Assembly: GCF_016862275.1 (NCBI RefSeq)
Contig: NZ_BOMQ01000045.1
Span: 62,001 to 126,000 of the forward strand
Direction: 5' to 3'
DNA length: 64,000 nucleotides
From: Actinoplanes nipponensis
Lineage (GTDB): Bacteria > Actinomycetota > Actinomycetes > Mycobacteriales > Micromonosporaceae
A program made the translations under genes and the position numbers. Positions 1 to 7,765 of the stretch are shown in pieces. The notes under the pieces were generated by a model, which worked only from the letters and a program-made list of their open reading frames with translations, searched no databases and was not told where the DNA came from. The first letter of the stretch is position 1; each line of letters begins with the position of its first letter.

Positions 1-1
1 C

Positions 2-94
2 AAGTTCGACCCGACGTCGCCGTTCGGCGGCTACAAGGAGTCCGGTTACGGCCGCGAGGGCGGCCGGCACGGCCTGGAGGCGTACCTTGCCTGA
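2..94 (+). CDS. aldehyde dehydrogenase family protein, C-terminal end (cut by window edge)
   Basis: Only the last 30 codons are present, open at the left edge and ending in TGA at 92-94. They carry the C-terminal ALDH signature PFGGYKESGYGREGG followed by a short tail, typical of NAD(P)-dependent aldehyde dehydrogenases, which oxidise aldehydes to acids. The next gene starts at 87 and overlaps the stop, so the two are translationally coupled. In actinobacteria such paired ALDH genes often follow deoC and may take the acetaldehyde from deoxyribose breakdown; that link is inferred from the nucleoside genes nearby, because deoC is outside the window. The family call is secure, the substrate is not. 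Confidence 0.85.
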   Translation, partial: KFDPTSPFGGYKESGYGREGGRHGLEAYLA

Positions 95-935
95 GTCCCT
101 GTCCCCCGCCAAGGCCGCCGCCCGGGGTGGCCGGCTCGCCGTGCGGAAGACCTACAAGCTCTACATCGGCGGGGCCTTCCCCCGCAGCGAATCAGGACGG
201 ACCTATCTCGTGGACGGCGACAACGTGGCTCTCGCCTCCCGCAAGGACGCCCGCGACGCCGTCGTGGCCGCCCGCAAGGCGCAGCCGAAATGGGCCGGCG
301 CCACCGCCTACAACCGCGGCCAGGTGCTCTACCGGATCGCCGAGATGGTCGAGGCCCGGCGGGCCGAGTTCATCGCGCTCGGGGTGCCGGCCGCCGAGCT
401 GGACGCGGCCGTGGACCGCTGGGTCTGGTACGCGGGCTGGTCGGACAAGATCGCCCAGGTGCACGGCGGCGCCAACCCGGTGGCCGGCCCGTTCTTCAAC
501 ATCTCGGCGCCCGAGCCCACGGGCGTGGTCGGCGTGGTCGCCCCCGACTCGTTCCTCGGGCTGGTCAGCGTCATCGCGCCGGCCATCGTCACCGGCAACA
601 CCGTGGTGGTGCTGGCCGCGGCGCCGCAGGTCGCGGTCACGCTGGCCGAGGTGCTGGCCACCTCCGACGTGCCGGGCGGGGTGGTGAACATTCTCACCGG
701 TCACGCCGCCGAGACCGCGCCCTGGCTGGCCTCGCACGACGACGTCAACGCGCTCGACCTGACCGGCCTGGCCGACCAGGACCTGGCGACCGAGCTCGAA
801 CGGGCGGCGGCCGGCAGCCTCAAGCGGGTGGTCCGGCCCCCGGCCGACACGCCCGACTTCACCGCCGACCCGGGACTGGGCCCGATGACCGCGCTGCTGG
901 AGACCAAGACCGTCTGGCATCCCAAGGGTTTCTGA
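87..935 (+). CDS. truncated aldehyde dehydrogenase-like protein, probable pseudoenzyme
   Basis: TTG start preceded by GGAGG at 76-80 with 6-nt spacing, overlapping the stop of the preceding ALDH. The product has 282 residues against about 480 for a full ALDH. Residues 20-235 follow the NAD-binding domain: a tryptophan-rich N-terminal part, a degenerate version of the usual APWNFP block (APDSFLGL), then VPGGVVNILTG. The lysine expected in the cofactor-binding KP block is replaced (VVVLAAAPQ), and the protein ends before the region holding the catalytic Cys and Glu. It therefore probably has no dehydrogenase activity and may act as a partner subunit of the full-length enzyme encoded just upstream. 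The reading frame is intact with normal base composition, so recent decay is unlikely. Confidence 0.8.
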   Translation: MPESLSPAKAAARGGRLAVRKTYKLYIGGAFPRSESGRTYLVDGDNVALASRKDARDAVVAARKAQPKWAGATAYNRGQVLYRIAEMVEARRAEFIALGVPAAELDAAVDRWVWYAGWSDKIAQVHGGANPVAGPFFNISAPEPTGVVGVVAPDSFLGLVSVIAPAIVTGNTVVVLAAAPQVAVTLAEVLATSDVPGGVVNILTGHAAETAPWLASHDDVNALDLTGLADQDLATELERAAAGSLKRVVRPPADTPDFTADPGLGPMTALLETKTVWHPKGF

Positions 936-1028
936 CCTCGGTCGGCCTCCCGTCAGGAGCGCACACTAAGGTGTGTGCCCAGACTCACCCCGTCCGAACA
1001 GCTCGCCAGAATCAACCCGGAGGTCACC

Positions 1029-1949
1029 GTGACCAGCCAGTCGCCCGAAGAGGGCTCGACGGTCAAGGAGGAGAAGGCCGTCGTCACGGACGGGCTCTCC
1101 GGCCGTGAGCTGTGGGACGAGGTCCGCATCTCGCCCGTCGAGATCGCCATGCCGGGTGGCGTGGCGTTGACGCTGCGGGCGTACCGGCTCGCCTCCGAGC
1201 TGACGCCGACCGAGACCCAGACCGACGAGGACGACCCCTTCGACGCCCGGGAGCGTGCGGCCGCGGCCCGCGCGGCCGAGGAGGAAGAGGTCATCGTCGA
1301 CGACGAGTTCGCGGCGCTGGTCGCCGAGGGCGACACGGGTACGAAGTCCGAGCGCAAGTCCGACGGCACCGTCACCACCGAGGACGGCGAGGTCGTGGCC
1401 GAGCCCGACGCGGCCGACTTCGCCGACGAGCCGGAGGAGGCCGAGGAGCCGGAGGAGGAGGACGAGGAGGTCCCTGTCTTCCTGAGCCACAAGGGCCGGC
1501 TGCTCGCGTTCAAGACCCCCGAGTCGCTGGTCTCCTTCATTCGATCGGGTGCCCCGCACGACCTGGCCCAGCTCGACACGTGGCCGACCGTGGCGGAGCG
1601 GGTACAGTCGACCGACATCGACCCCGCGCCGGACGACCGCTACGAACTCGATCTCGTGGTGGAGAACCTCCGCGGTGGTCACGACACGTGGGATCTGCCG
1701 CTGCTCATCGCCGCCGGCGAGGTGGCCAGAGACCTGGGCCACGCCCTGCGCCTCAAGCCCGTGATCCTGGCCCTGGCGCCGGGATCACCGCTCGACGACC
1801 TGGACGAGTCTCTCCGGGCGGCCGAGAGTGGCGGAATGGGCGGTTTCTTCGGACGGCGCAAGCTGCGTAAAATCGGGGCGCAACAGGCGAGTCTGGGTTG
1901 GCGCTCGATTATCGGCAAGATCTCTGCCGCTGTGGACTGGCGCGACTGA
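1029..1949 (+). CDS. conserved acidic protein of unknown function
   Basis: GTG start chosen because GGAGG at 1019-1023 lies 5 nt upstream; an in-frame GTG at 975 has no such site. The 306-residue product has a short ordered N-terminal part (about residues 20-55), a strongly acidic Glu/Asp-rich middle (about 60-165), and a C-terminal domain of about 140 residues beginning near VPVFLSHKGRLLAF and ending in a basic stretch (GRRKLRKIG). I see no signal peptide or membrane segment and do not recognise a characterised family. The gene precedes the IS110-like gene with a 63-nt gap on the same strand, so the two may be co-transcribed. Confidence 0.75.
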   Translation: MTSQSPEEGSTVKEEKAVVTDGLSGRELWDEVRISPVEIAMPGGVALTLRAYRLASELTPTETQTDEDDPFDARERAAAARAAEEEEVIVDDEFAALVAEGDTGTKSERKSDGTVTTEDGEVVAEPDAADFADEPEEAEEPEEEDEEVPVFLSHKGRLLAFKTPESLVSFIRSGAPHDLAQLDTWPTVAERVQSTDIDPAPDDRYELDLVVENLRGGHDTWDLPLLIAAGEVARDLGHALRLKPVILALAPGSPLDDLDESLRAAESGGMGGFFGRRKLRKIGAQQASLGWRSIIGKISAAVDWRD

Positions 1950-2012
1950 CCCCTCAACAGGGACCATCAGTCCTTGGCCGAGAACAGCACTCCCGGGGAG
2001 GAGGACGACGCC

Positions 2013-4322
2013 GTGGCGCTTGTGCGCGTGTACTGCGGTCTGGCGTCGGCTGATGAGACGGTGCGGACGGCCTCGGCCGGCTCGCAACTGACCATCGCCG
2101 TGGTGGACGACGCGGGAAGGCTGCTCGGTGTCCACGAGATCAGCGACGACCCGGGGGGCTATGCCCAGCTCGGAACGCTGCTCGTGGAACGGACGAGCGG
2201 CTTCGCGGACGCCGCGGTAGCCGCCGACAGCGACGACCACATGGTCACGTCGCTGCTGACCGCGGCCGGTCGTCCCCTCGCCGTGGCCGACGACGACTCC
2301 GCCGACGACTTCGCCGAGCGGTTCGCCGACGACGAGTCCCCCGACGAGATGTCCGCCCCGCCGGCGGCCCGTCGCGCGGTGGGCCTGGCCCGCGCGCTGC
2401 AGGCCGGCGCACTCACCGCCGTCACCATCCCGGCGCCCCGTGAGCTGGTCAGCTACAAGCCGGTGCTGGCGGCCCACGTGGCGATGCTCAACGGCCGGCA
2501 CGCTGCGGCGACGTCGCTGCGTGAGGTGCTGCGCGAGCTTTATCCGGCTGCCCTGCGGGCGTACCCGGACCCGGCTCACCCGCTGGCCCTGGCCGTGCTG
2601 GACGCGCTGCCGGAGCCCGGCCGCCTCACCGGCCGCGGCAACGACAGCGAGCAGATCGCCGAGGACGTGGCGGCCGAGCTGTCCCGCGCCGGCGCCGGCA
2701 CCGACGACCAGATCGTCGCCGCCGTCACCGCGCTCGTCGTGGCGATCAGCGAGTCCCCCCGCCGCGGCGGCATCAACAAGTCGCTGTCCTCGGCGGCCGC
2801 CGACACCGTGCGGCACGCGATCGGCGCGGTCCGGTCCTGCGACGCCGCCTGTGAGGCCATGGTCGGCACCCTGGTCGCCCGGGTCAGCCCGCAGTCGCTG
2901 AGCAGCAGCCCCGGCCGCCGCCAGGCGGGTTCCCGGCGCGCCGCCGAGCCGGCCGCCGCGACCCAGCGCTCCGCGGACACCGGCACCCGGATGCCCCGCC
3001 CGGTGGACACCGGCACCCGGCTGCCCCGTCCCGCCGACACCGGCACCCGGCTGCCCCGTCCCGCCGACACCGGCACCCGGCTGCGTCCCTCGGACACCGG
3101 CACCCGCCTGGGCCGCCGCAACCGCCCGGAGCCGGCCGCGGCGAGCCACGCCCCCGCGATGCCGCGCCCGATGACCAGCCCGCCGGTCGCCCCCGAGCCG
3201 GTCATGCCGCCGCCGCTGGCGCCCCGCCCGGTCACGCCGCCGCCGGTCGCCCCGGCCGCCGCGTCGGGCCTGCCCAGCCGCACCCCGAACCCGGGCCCGG
3301 CCAGCCGGCCGGTGTCGGTGCCGCCGCCCCCGCCGGGCATGACGCCGATCGTGCCGGGCTCGCGCCCGTCGTCGGTGCCGCCGGCCGACAGCGGCCAGCC
3401 GTTCCGCCCGACCCTGACGAACGCGGCGATGAGCAACGCCCGCGCCGAACGCCAGCGCACGGTGATCCCGCCCCGGGCCAACACCCGCAACGGGCAGCCG
3501 GCGGCCGCGAACGGCGCGACCGACTACTCGCTGCCGATGCCGGCCCAGCGCTCGACGCAGGAGACCCCGGAACCGGGCTCCCGCGCCAACTGGCCGCTGA
3601 TGAACAACGGCGACGACAATGCGGCCACGCCCCCGCCGGCCGCGGTGAGCAGCCCGCCGGCGGACGGCCGGGTCCGCCCGCCGTGGCAGGACATGCCGCA
3701 GGAGCCGCCGTCGCTGCGCCTGGTCGAGTCGGTGCTCAACGGCCTGACCAACACCCCGGCCGACGTGACGGCGATCACCGAGCCCCCACCGCTGCGCCTG
3801 GTCGACGACCGCGGCGGCCGTAACGGCCGGGCGTCGGCCCGCCGCACGACGCTGACCGCCCTGGACCGCAGCACAACGCCCCCGGTCCCGGCCGAGGGCG
3901 ACGGCGACCTGCTGATCTTCGCGGCGGCCCGGTCGGCGTGGTTCACGGGCCACGACGAGGAAGCCTCGACGAACCTGGACTGGACGAACCCGTCCGACAC
4001 CGGCTGGCGCGCGGCCGAGAAGGCAGCGACCCCGTCGGTGGCCGCGGAAACCTCGGCCGGCCTGCCCAAGCGCGTGCCCCAGGCCAACCTGGTGCCCGGC
4101 TCACCGCTGCGCGAAGAACGCCCGCTGCGCATCGTCCGCGACGCGGCGAGCATCGCGGCCCACACCACGGGCTACTTCCGCGGGTGGCGCCGCGGGCAGG
4201 AGATCGGCGGCTATGCGATCGGCGGACGCCCGGGCCGGGAGGCGGCGGGCGGCTGGGACTTCAGCCGCGACGGCGGGGGGCAGCAGGAGGACTACCGGAA
4301 CGCTGGCTACCGGAGCAGCTGA
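2013..4322 (+). CDS. IS110-type transposase-like protein, probably domesticated, with conservon-like C-terminal tail
   Basis: GTG start at 2013 chosen for the strong SD GGGGAGGAGG at 1995-2004; an in-frame TTG at 1974 is the alternative. Residues 1-95 match the layout of the IS110 DEDD (RuvC-like) domain: hydrophobic strand, LTIAVVDDAGRLLG, then DPGGYAQL. A helical part around residues 130-190 (RALQAGALTAV, LREVLRELYPAALRAYPDP) follows the region after it. The first catalytic Asp position reads GLASAD, so the active site looks lost. Then come five DTGTR repeats, a long Pro/Ala-rich disordered region, and a tail (SAGLPKRVPQANLVPG, TGYFRGWRRG) matching the end of CvnA encoded at 7762-11439. No terminal inverted repeats are visible. 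Probably a host regulator or adaptor, not an active transposase. The family assignment is by pattern only. Confidence 0.65.
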   Translation: MALVRVYCGLASADETVRTASAGSQLTIAVVDDAGRLLGVHEISDDPGGYAQLGTLLVERTSGFADAAVAADSDDHMVTSLLTAAGRPLAVADDDSADDFAERFADDESPDEMSAPPAARRAVGLARALQAGALTAVTIPAPRELVSYKPVLAAHVAMLNGRHAAATSLREVLRELYPAALRAYPDPAHPLALAVLDALPEPGRLTGRGNDSEQIAEDVAAELSRAGAGTDDQIVAAVTALVVAISESPRRGGINKSLSSAAADTVRHAIGAVRSCDAACEAMVGTLVARVSPQSLSSSPGRRQAGSRRAAEPAAATQRSADTGTRMPRPVDTGTRLPRPADTGTRLPRPADTGTRLRPSDTGTRLGRRNRPEPAAASHAPAMPRPMTSPPVAPEPVMPPPLAPRPVTPPPVAPAAASGLPSRTPNPGPASRPVSVPPPPPGMTPIVPGSRPSSVPPADSGQPFRPTLTNAAMSNARAERQRTVIPPRANTRNGQPAAANGATDYSLPMPAQRSTQETPEPGSRANWPLMNNGDDNAATPPPAAVSSPPADGRVRPPWQDMPQEPPSLRLVESVLNGLTNTPADVTAITEPPPLRLVDDRGGRNGRASARRTTLTALDRSTTPPVPAEGDGDLLIFAAARSAWFTGHDEEASTNLDWTNPSDTGWRAAEKAATPSVAAETSAGLPKRVPQANLVPGSPLREERPLRIVRDAASIAAHTTGYFRGWRRGQEIGGYAIGGRPGREAAGGWDFSRDGGGQQEDYRNAGYRSS
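2976..3107 (+). repeat. five tandem DTGTR-coding repeats inside the IS110-like gene
   Basis: Units start at 2976, 3006, 3036, 3066 and 3093, with periods of 30, 30, 30 and 27 nt. Each encodes DTGTR followed by a linker such as LPRPA. The copies are nearly identical at DNA level, suggesting recent expansion by slippage or unequal crossover inside the disordered linker of the protein. Confidence 0.9.
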
Positions 4323-4336
4323 CGGCACAGGCAGGA

Positions 4337-4370
4337 AACGGCCACGTTCCCACCCGTGGACGTGGCCGTT
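4337..4370 (+). terminator. stem-loop terminator after the IS110-like gene
   Basis: An 11-bp perfect inverted repeat (4337-4347 AACGGCCACGT with 4360-4370 ACGTGGCCGTT) has a 12-nt loop and starts 14 nt after the stop codon. It is followed by cgccttttgg, not a true U-tract, which is usual for high-GC actinobacterial terminators. Confidence 0.65.
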
Positions 4371-4500
4371 CGCCTTTTGGGGGACCGCACCGGGGATGCT
4401 GGTCCGCCGGCGCCTGCCAACAGCATCGATCCTGCGGCGCCGCAAACGGGGTCGGCCCCGGGGGCTGACGTAAACGGAGTCGGCCCTCCGCCACTAGCCA

Positions 4501-5050
4501 TCCCATCGTCCCTCCGGCGGCGACGATCACAGCGGCCTTCCGGTCCGCAATCCGCCGACCAGCCCCGGCGGCCCCGGCGGCCCCGGCGGCCCCGGCGGCC
4601 CCGGCGGCCCCGGCCAGATCATCGGCCGTCACCGGCGCGGCCCTCCGGCGGCCACGATCGCATCGGCCTTCCGGCCCGCGATCCGGTCGACCAGGCCGGC
4701 GATCTCGGGCAGATCCTCGGCCCTCACCAGCGCGGCCCTCCGGCACCGACGATCACATCGGCCATCGGCCCGGCAATCCGTCAACCAGCCCGGCGATCCC
4801 GGCCAGATCGCCGGGCTTCAGCAGCGGCCACGGCGCGGCCCCTCCGGCCCGCGATCCGTCGACCAGCCCGGCAACCCGGCCAGATCGGCAGCCCGGCAGC
4901 CCGGCCAGATCGCCGGCCCTCACCAGCGCGGCCACAGCGCGGCCCTCCGGCACCGACGATCACATCGGCCATCCGGCCCGGCAATCCGTCAACCAGCCCG
5001 GCGGCCCCGGCCAGATCACCGGCCTTCACCAGCGCGGCCACGGCGCGGTC
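4501..5050. repeat. five degenerate ~100-bp tandem repeats in a gene-free region, possible decayed minus-strand repeat gene
   Basis: Five copies of roughly 95-140 bp can be aligned (about 4501-4640, 4641-4738, 4739-4838, 4839-4945, 4946-5050), sharing blocks such as CACATCGGCCATC, CAATCCGTCAACCAGCCCGG and CACCAGCGCGGCCAC. On the minus strand a copy reads like ALVKAGDLAGAAGLVDGLPG followed by RMADVIVGAGG, a protein-like repeat of about 35 residues, but the frame shifts between copies. A decayed gene encoding a repeat protein is plausible; it could also be non-coding. The rest of the gap 4371-5464 shows nothing I can support. Confidence 0.5.
4563..4614. repeat. 9-bp tandem repeat CCCCGGCGG, about 5.8 copies
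   Basis: Perfect tandem copies of a 9-bp unit lie inside the first copy of the larger degenerate repeat. The minus strand carries regularly spaced G4 runs and could form a G-quadruplex. In the minus-strand frame it would encode Gly-Ala-Ala repeats, consistent with slippage within a former coding sequence. Confidence 0.9.
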
Positions 5051-5464
5051 AGCAGCGCGGTCAGCAGCGGTCCGCGTCGGTGTCGTGCAGGTCGCCGCCG
5101 GCCGGCAGCGAGCGGCACCGGTGCCCGGCCTCGGCGGCCGACAATGCGCAGTCCGCCACGCCGTTCGCCCCGATCGCGCCGACTCCGCCACCGCATCGAG
5201 CCGCTGTCGACCAGGAGCCGCTACCCACAACCCGCTACACCGTCAACGGCCGCGACGAGCCCAGCGACCCTCTCAGGGCGCTCAACGGTGCCAGCAGGAC
5301 GGCTACGCGGTCCAGATCCGAATGCGAGCACAGACCCGGTCCGGCCGGGCGGTCCCGGGGACCGCGGACCGCAGACTCCCGGATGGTCCCTTTCCCGACC
5401 GGCGATCCGGGTCCCGCGACGGCCACCGGCCCGGCGCCCCCTCCAACGCCCCACTGCCCCAATC

Positions 5465-5513
5465 TGTCAACCAAGGTTGACGTACGATCCGCCTGTCAAC
5501 TACGGTTGACAAC
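5465..5513 (+). promoter_or_regulatory. twin palindromic operators overlapping the promoter of the DUF998 gene
   Basis: Two copies of TGTCAAC-N4-GTTGAC lie at 5465-5481 and 5494-5511, 29 bp apart start to start, so on nearly the same helical face. They overlap a plausible promoter: -35 TTGACG at 5477-5482, an 18-bp spacer and -10 TACGGT at 5501-5506, giving a start near the A of the ATG at 5514. The mRNA would then be leaderless and the sites would act as repressor operators. No regulator gene lies beside it. Confidence 0.65.
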
Positions 5514-6197
5514 ATGGCCACCTTGACAGTCATCGCCGCCGCCACCCCTGAGCGGCCACCGCCCCGCCCGAGCCGGCTGCTGGTCGCCGGCCTCCTCGCC
5601 GGCCCTCTCTTCACCGCGGCCTACCTGACGGAAGGCGCCGCCCGCGGCAACGGTTACTCCCAGCTGCGCCACCCGGTCAGCTCTCTCGCCCTGGGCCCGC
5701 ACGGCTGGGAACAGATCGCGAACTTCGGCGTCTGCGGACTCCTGGTGGTGCTGTTCTCGATCGGTTTGCGCCGCACCATGCGCACCGGCCCGGGCGCGCT
5801 GGCCGTGCCGCTGCTGGTGGCCGGGTGGGGTGTGGGGCTGATCGGCGCGGGACTCTTCGTCACCGACCCCGTGGGCGGCTATCCGACGGCGGCCAGTCCG
5901 GTCACCTGGCACGGCCAGCTGCACGATCTGGCCTTTTCCCTGCCCGGCTTCGCCGCACTGACCCTCGCCATGCTGACCGCGGCCGTCGCCTCCATGCGCC
6001 GCCGATCGAATCGGTTCGCCCTGTATTCGGCGCTGAGCGGGTTGGCCTTCGCCGTGCTGTTCGCTTTCGCGACGATGGGCTTCGCCGGCGTCCACCCGTG
6101 GACCTCCGCCGCGGGGCTGTGGCAGCGACTGTGCGTATCCGTCGGCTGGCTCTGGCTCGCCGTCCTCGCCGCCGGCCATCGCCGAGCGGCCCGCTGA
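5514..6197 (+). CDS. DUF998 family membrane protein
   Basis: ATG start 3 nt after the palindromic operator, with no ribosome-binding site, so probably translated from a leaderless transcript. The 227-residue product has about six hydrophobic segments, the first at about residues 22-40, and the DUF998 pattern LRHPVSSLALGPHGWEQIANF near residues 44-64, which includes the conserved SxLALG and N-F positions. DUF998 proteins are multi-pass membrane proteins of unknown function. The gene stands alone, convergent with the cvn operon, and appears controlled by a repressor that binds the twin palindromes upstream. Confidence 0.8.
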   Translation: MATLTVIAAATPERPPPRPSRLLVAGLLAGPLFTAAYLTEGAARGNGYSQLRHPVSSLALGPHGWEQIANFGVCGLLVVLFSIGLRRTMRTGPGALAVPLLVAGWGVGLIGAGLFVTDPVGGYPTAASPVTWHGQLHDLAFSLPGFAALTLAMLTAAVASMRRRSNRFALYSALSGLAFAVLFAFATMGFAGVHPWTSAAGLWQRLCVSVGWLWLAVLAAGHRRAAR

Positions 6198-6261
6198 ACC
6201 CCGACCGTGCGCGCTTCCCCAGCATGATCGATGCAGTGGAGCAGACCGAAATGAACACGCA

Positions 6262-6294
6262 AAAGTCCCGCTCTGGCGACCAGAGCGGGACTTT
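6262..6294. terminator. bidirectional terminator between DUF998 gene and cvnD
   Basis: A 15-bp perfect stem (AAAGTCCCGCTCTGG with CCAGAGCGGGACTTT) has a CGA triloop and sits between two convergent genes. It has A residues on one side and T residues on the other, so it can stop transcription from both directions. Confidence 0.9.
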
Positions 6295-6304
6295 CAGCAG
6301 CCTG

Positions 6305-6913
6305 TCAGGCGGGCGCTACCGCGCGCGAGCGACGCATCGTCAGCACGTACTCGACCAGCGAGATGAGTACGTTCTTCGTCGACTCGCGGTTGCGGGCGTC
6401 GCAGCTCACCACGGGCACGTCGCTGGAGATCGCGAGCGCGTCGCGAACGTCCTGGGCGTTGTGGTACTGCATACCGTCGAAGCAGTTTATGGCGACCAGG
6501 TACGGCAGCCTGCGGTGCTCGAAGAAGTCGATGGCGGCGAAGCAGTCGGCGAGCCGACGCGTGTCCACCATGACGACCGCACCGATGGCACCGCGCACCA
6601 GCTCGTCCCACATGAACCAGAACCGCGTCTGGCCAGGCGTGCCGAACAGGTACAGGATCAGATCGCGGTCGATGCTGATCCGGCCGAAGTCCATTGCCAC
6701 CGTGGTGGTCGTCTTACCCGGCACCTGCCGGTTGTCGTCGACACCCACACCGGCGGAGGTCATGATCGCCTCAGTGGTCAGCGGGGTGATCTCAGAGACC
6801 GACCCCACCAGCGTCGTTTTACCGACGCCGAAACCACCGGCGATGACAATCTTCGCCGATGTCACACGCCCGGCGGCCGGCCGGCGCGACATGTCAGAGC
6901 CTGCGAAGTCCAC
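6305..6913 (-). CDS. cvnD: conservon small GTPase-like ATP/GTP-binding protein CvnD
   Basis: 202 residues with a Walker A motif GGFGVGKTT near residue 26, a switch region DFGRISIDRDLILYLFGTPGQ with the Walker B-like GTPGQ, and VAINCFDG as the base-recognition region. This matches the MglA-like GTPases of actinobacterial conservons. CvnD proteins work with a sensor (CvnA), a Roadblock protein (CvnB) and a DUF742 protein (CvnC) in a membrane-linked switch. The GTG start at 6913 has AAAGGG about 7 nt upstream and overlaps cvnC by 20 nt; ATG at 6892 is an alternative. It is the last gene of the operon, ending before the bidirectional terminator. Confidence 0.93.
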   Translation of the reverse strand: MDFAGSDMSRRPAAGRVTSAKIVIAGGFGVGKTTLVGSVSEITPLTTEAIMTSAGVGVDDNRQVPGKTTTTVAMDFGRISIDRDLILYLFGTPGQTRFWFMWDELVRGAIGAVVMVDTRRLADCFAAIDFFEHRRLPYLVAINCFDGMQYHNAQDVRDALAISSDVPVVSCDARNRESTKNVLISLVEYVLTMRRSRAVAPA

Positions 6914-7274
6914 TCAGCACCCTTTCCAGCAGTTCCGTACCCACCGCATCGGACTCATCATCAAGCGATGTCGGCTCGTACACCGCGACCAGGCCATCGG
7001 TGGCCATGTCCGCGACGATCACTCGAGCCACCCCGAGCGGCAGTTGCATGCGTGCGGCGATCTCGGCCAGCGACTGCACTCTGCCGCCGTCGCACATCGC
7101 CGCGATGTACTGGTGTTCGCTCCCGCCCCTGCCCGCTCCGGTGGAACGGCCACGCACGGTTGTCTCGACGAGCGCTTCCAGCGCGATTTCCAGCTTCGGC
7201 CGGGTTCGGCCACGGGTCACGGCGTACGGTCTGACCAGTGCTCCGGTCGGCTCATCGCGTTCGGGCATCGTCAC
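6894..7274 (-). CDS. cvnC: conservon DUF742 protein CvnC
   Basis: 126 residues. After LVRPYAVTRGRTRP, the signature of DUF742 proteins, comes a winged-helix-like region: ALVETT, QSLAEIAARMQLPLGVARVI, then VADMATDGLV. It ends in VLERVLSGLRRL-like residues typical of the family. In conservons this protein is thought to link the Roadblock protein and the GTPase. GTG at 7274 is used; ATG at 7268 is equally possible. It lies 86 nt after cvnB and overlaps cvnD. Confidence 0.92.
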   Translation of the reverse strand: MTMPERDEPTGALVRPYAVTRGRTRPKLEIALEALVETTVRGRSTGAGRGGSEHQYIAAMCDGGRVQSLAEIAARMQLPLGVARVIVADMATDGLVAVYEPTSLDDESDAVGTELLERVLSGLRRL

Positions 7275-7360
7275 CGCTCACCCCATCCCTTGGCCCATAG
7301 AAGTGTCTCTTGTCGTCACGCATTTGGACAGATGCCGGACGGAGCCGGCGAACCATCCGT

Positions 7361-7765
7361 TCAGCCGAGAACTCCGGCCGCGGACCGCGGCGCGGGCGTG
7401 AGCGCCTCGCCGACCCGGTCGACCAGGAGCGCCATCTCGTAGCCCACCTGACCCACGTCGCAGCTGCGGGCTGCGAGCACGGCGAACGACGAACCGTCGG
7501 AGATCGACATCAGGAAGAGGAACCCGTTGTCCATCTCGACGACCGTCTGGAGCACCGCACCACCCTCGAAGCACCTGGCGGCGCCCTGAGTGAGGCTGAC
7601 CAGGCCGGAGGCGATGGCCGCCAGCTGGTCGGCGCGGTCACGCGGAAGGTCCCTGGAGGCCGCGAGAAGCAGACCGTCGGCGGAAACCGCGATCGCGTGC
7701 GCCACTCCGGGAACGCGGTCGGCGAAGTTGGCGAGCAGCCAACCCAGATCCTGCGTACTTGTCAT
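7361..7765 (-). CDS. cvnB: conservon Roadblock/LC7 protein CvnB
   Basis: 134 residues of the Roadblock/LC7 family: DLGWLLANFADRVPGVAHAI, VSADGLLLAAS, DRADQLAAIASGLVSLTQGA, and a C-terminal strand ending in MALLVDRVGEAL. Roadblock proteins in conservons regulate the partner GTPase CvnD, probably as GTPase-activating or scaffold subunits. The ATG overlaps the cvnA stop codon (ATGA), showing translational coupling with the sensor gene. Confidence 0.93.
   Translation of the reverse strand: MTSTQDLGWLLANFADRVPGVAHAIAVSADGLLLAASRDLPRDRADQLAAIASGLVSLTQGAARCFEGGAVLQTVVEMDNGFLFLMSISDGSSFAVLAARSCDVGQVGYEMALLVDRVGEALTPAPRSAAGVLG

Noticed and set aside
1785..3953. 722-codon minus-strand ORF opposite the acidic and IS110-like genes
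   Set aside because: Antisense shadow with Arg/Gly-rich product; the plus strand carries SD-preceded genes.
2013..4322. Active IS110 insertion sequence
   Set aside because: The active-site Asp appears lost, the C-terminal transposase domain is replaced by a long disordered region, and no flanking IS ends were seen.
4501..5050. Possible CRISPR array
   Set aside because: Copies are long, degenerate and contiguous, with no short identical repeats separated by unique spacers and no cas genes.
4356..5480. 374-codon plus-strand frame in the gap after the IS110-like gene
   Set aside because: Pro/Arg-rich translation of repeats, no SD, no domain; the protein-like pattern is on the other strand and frameshifted.
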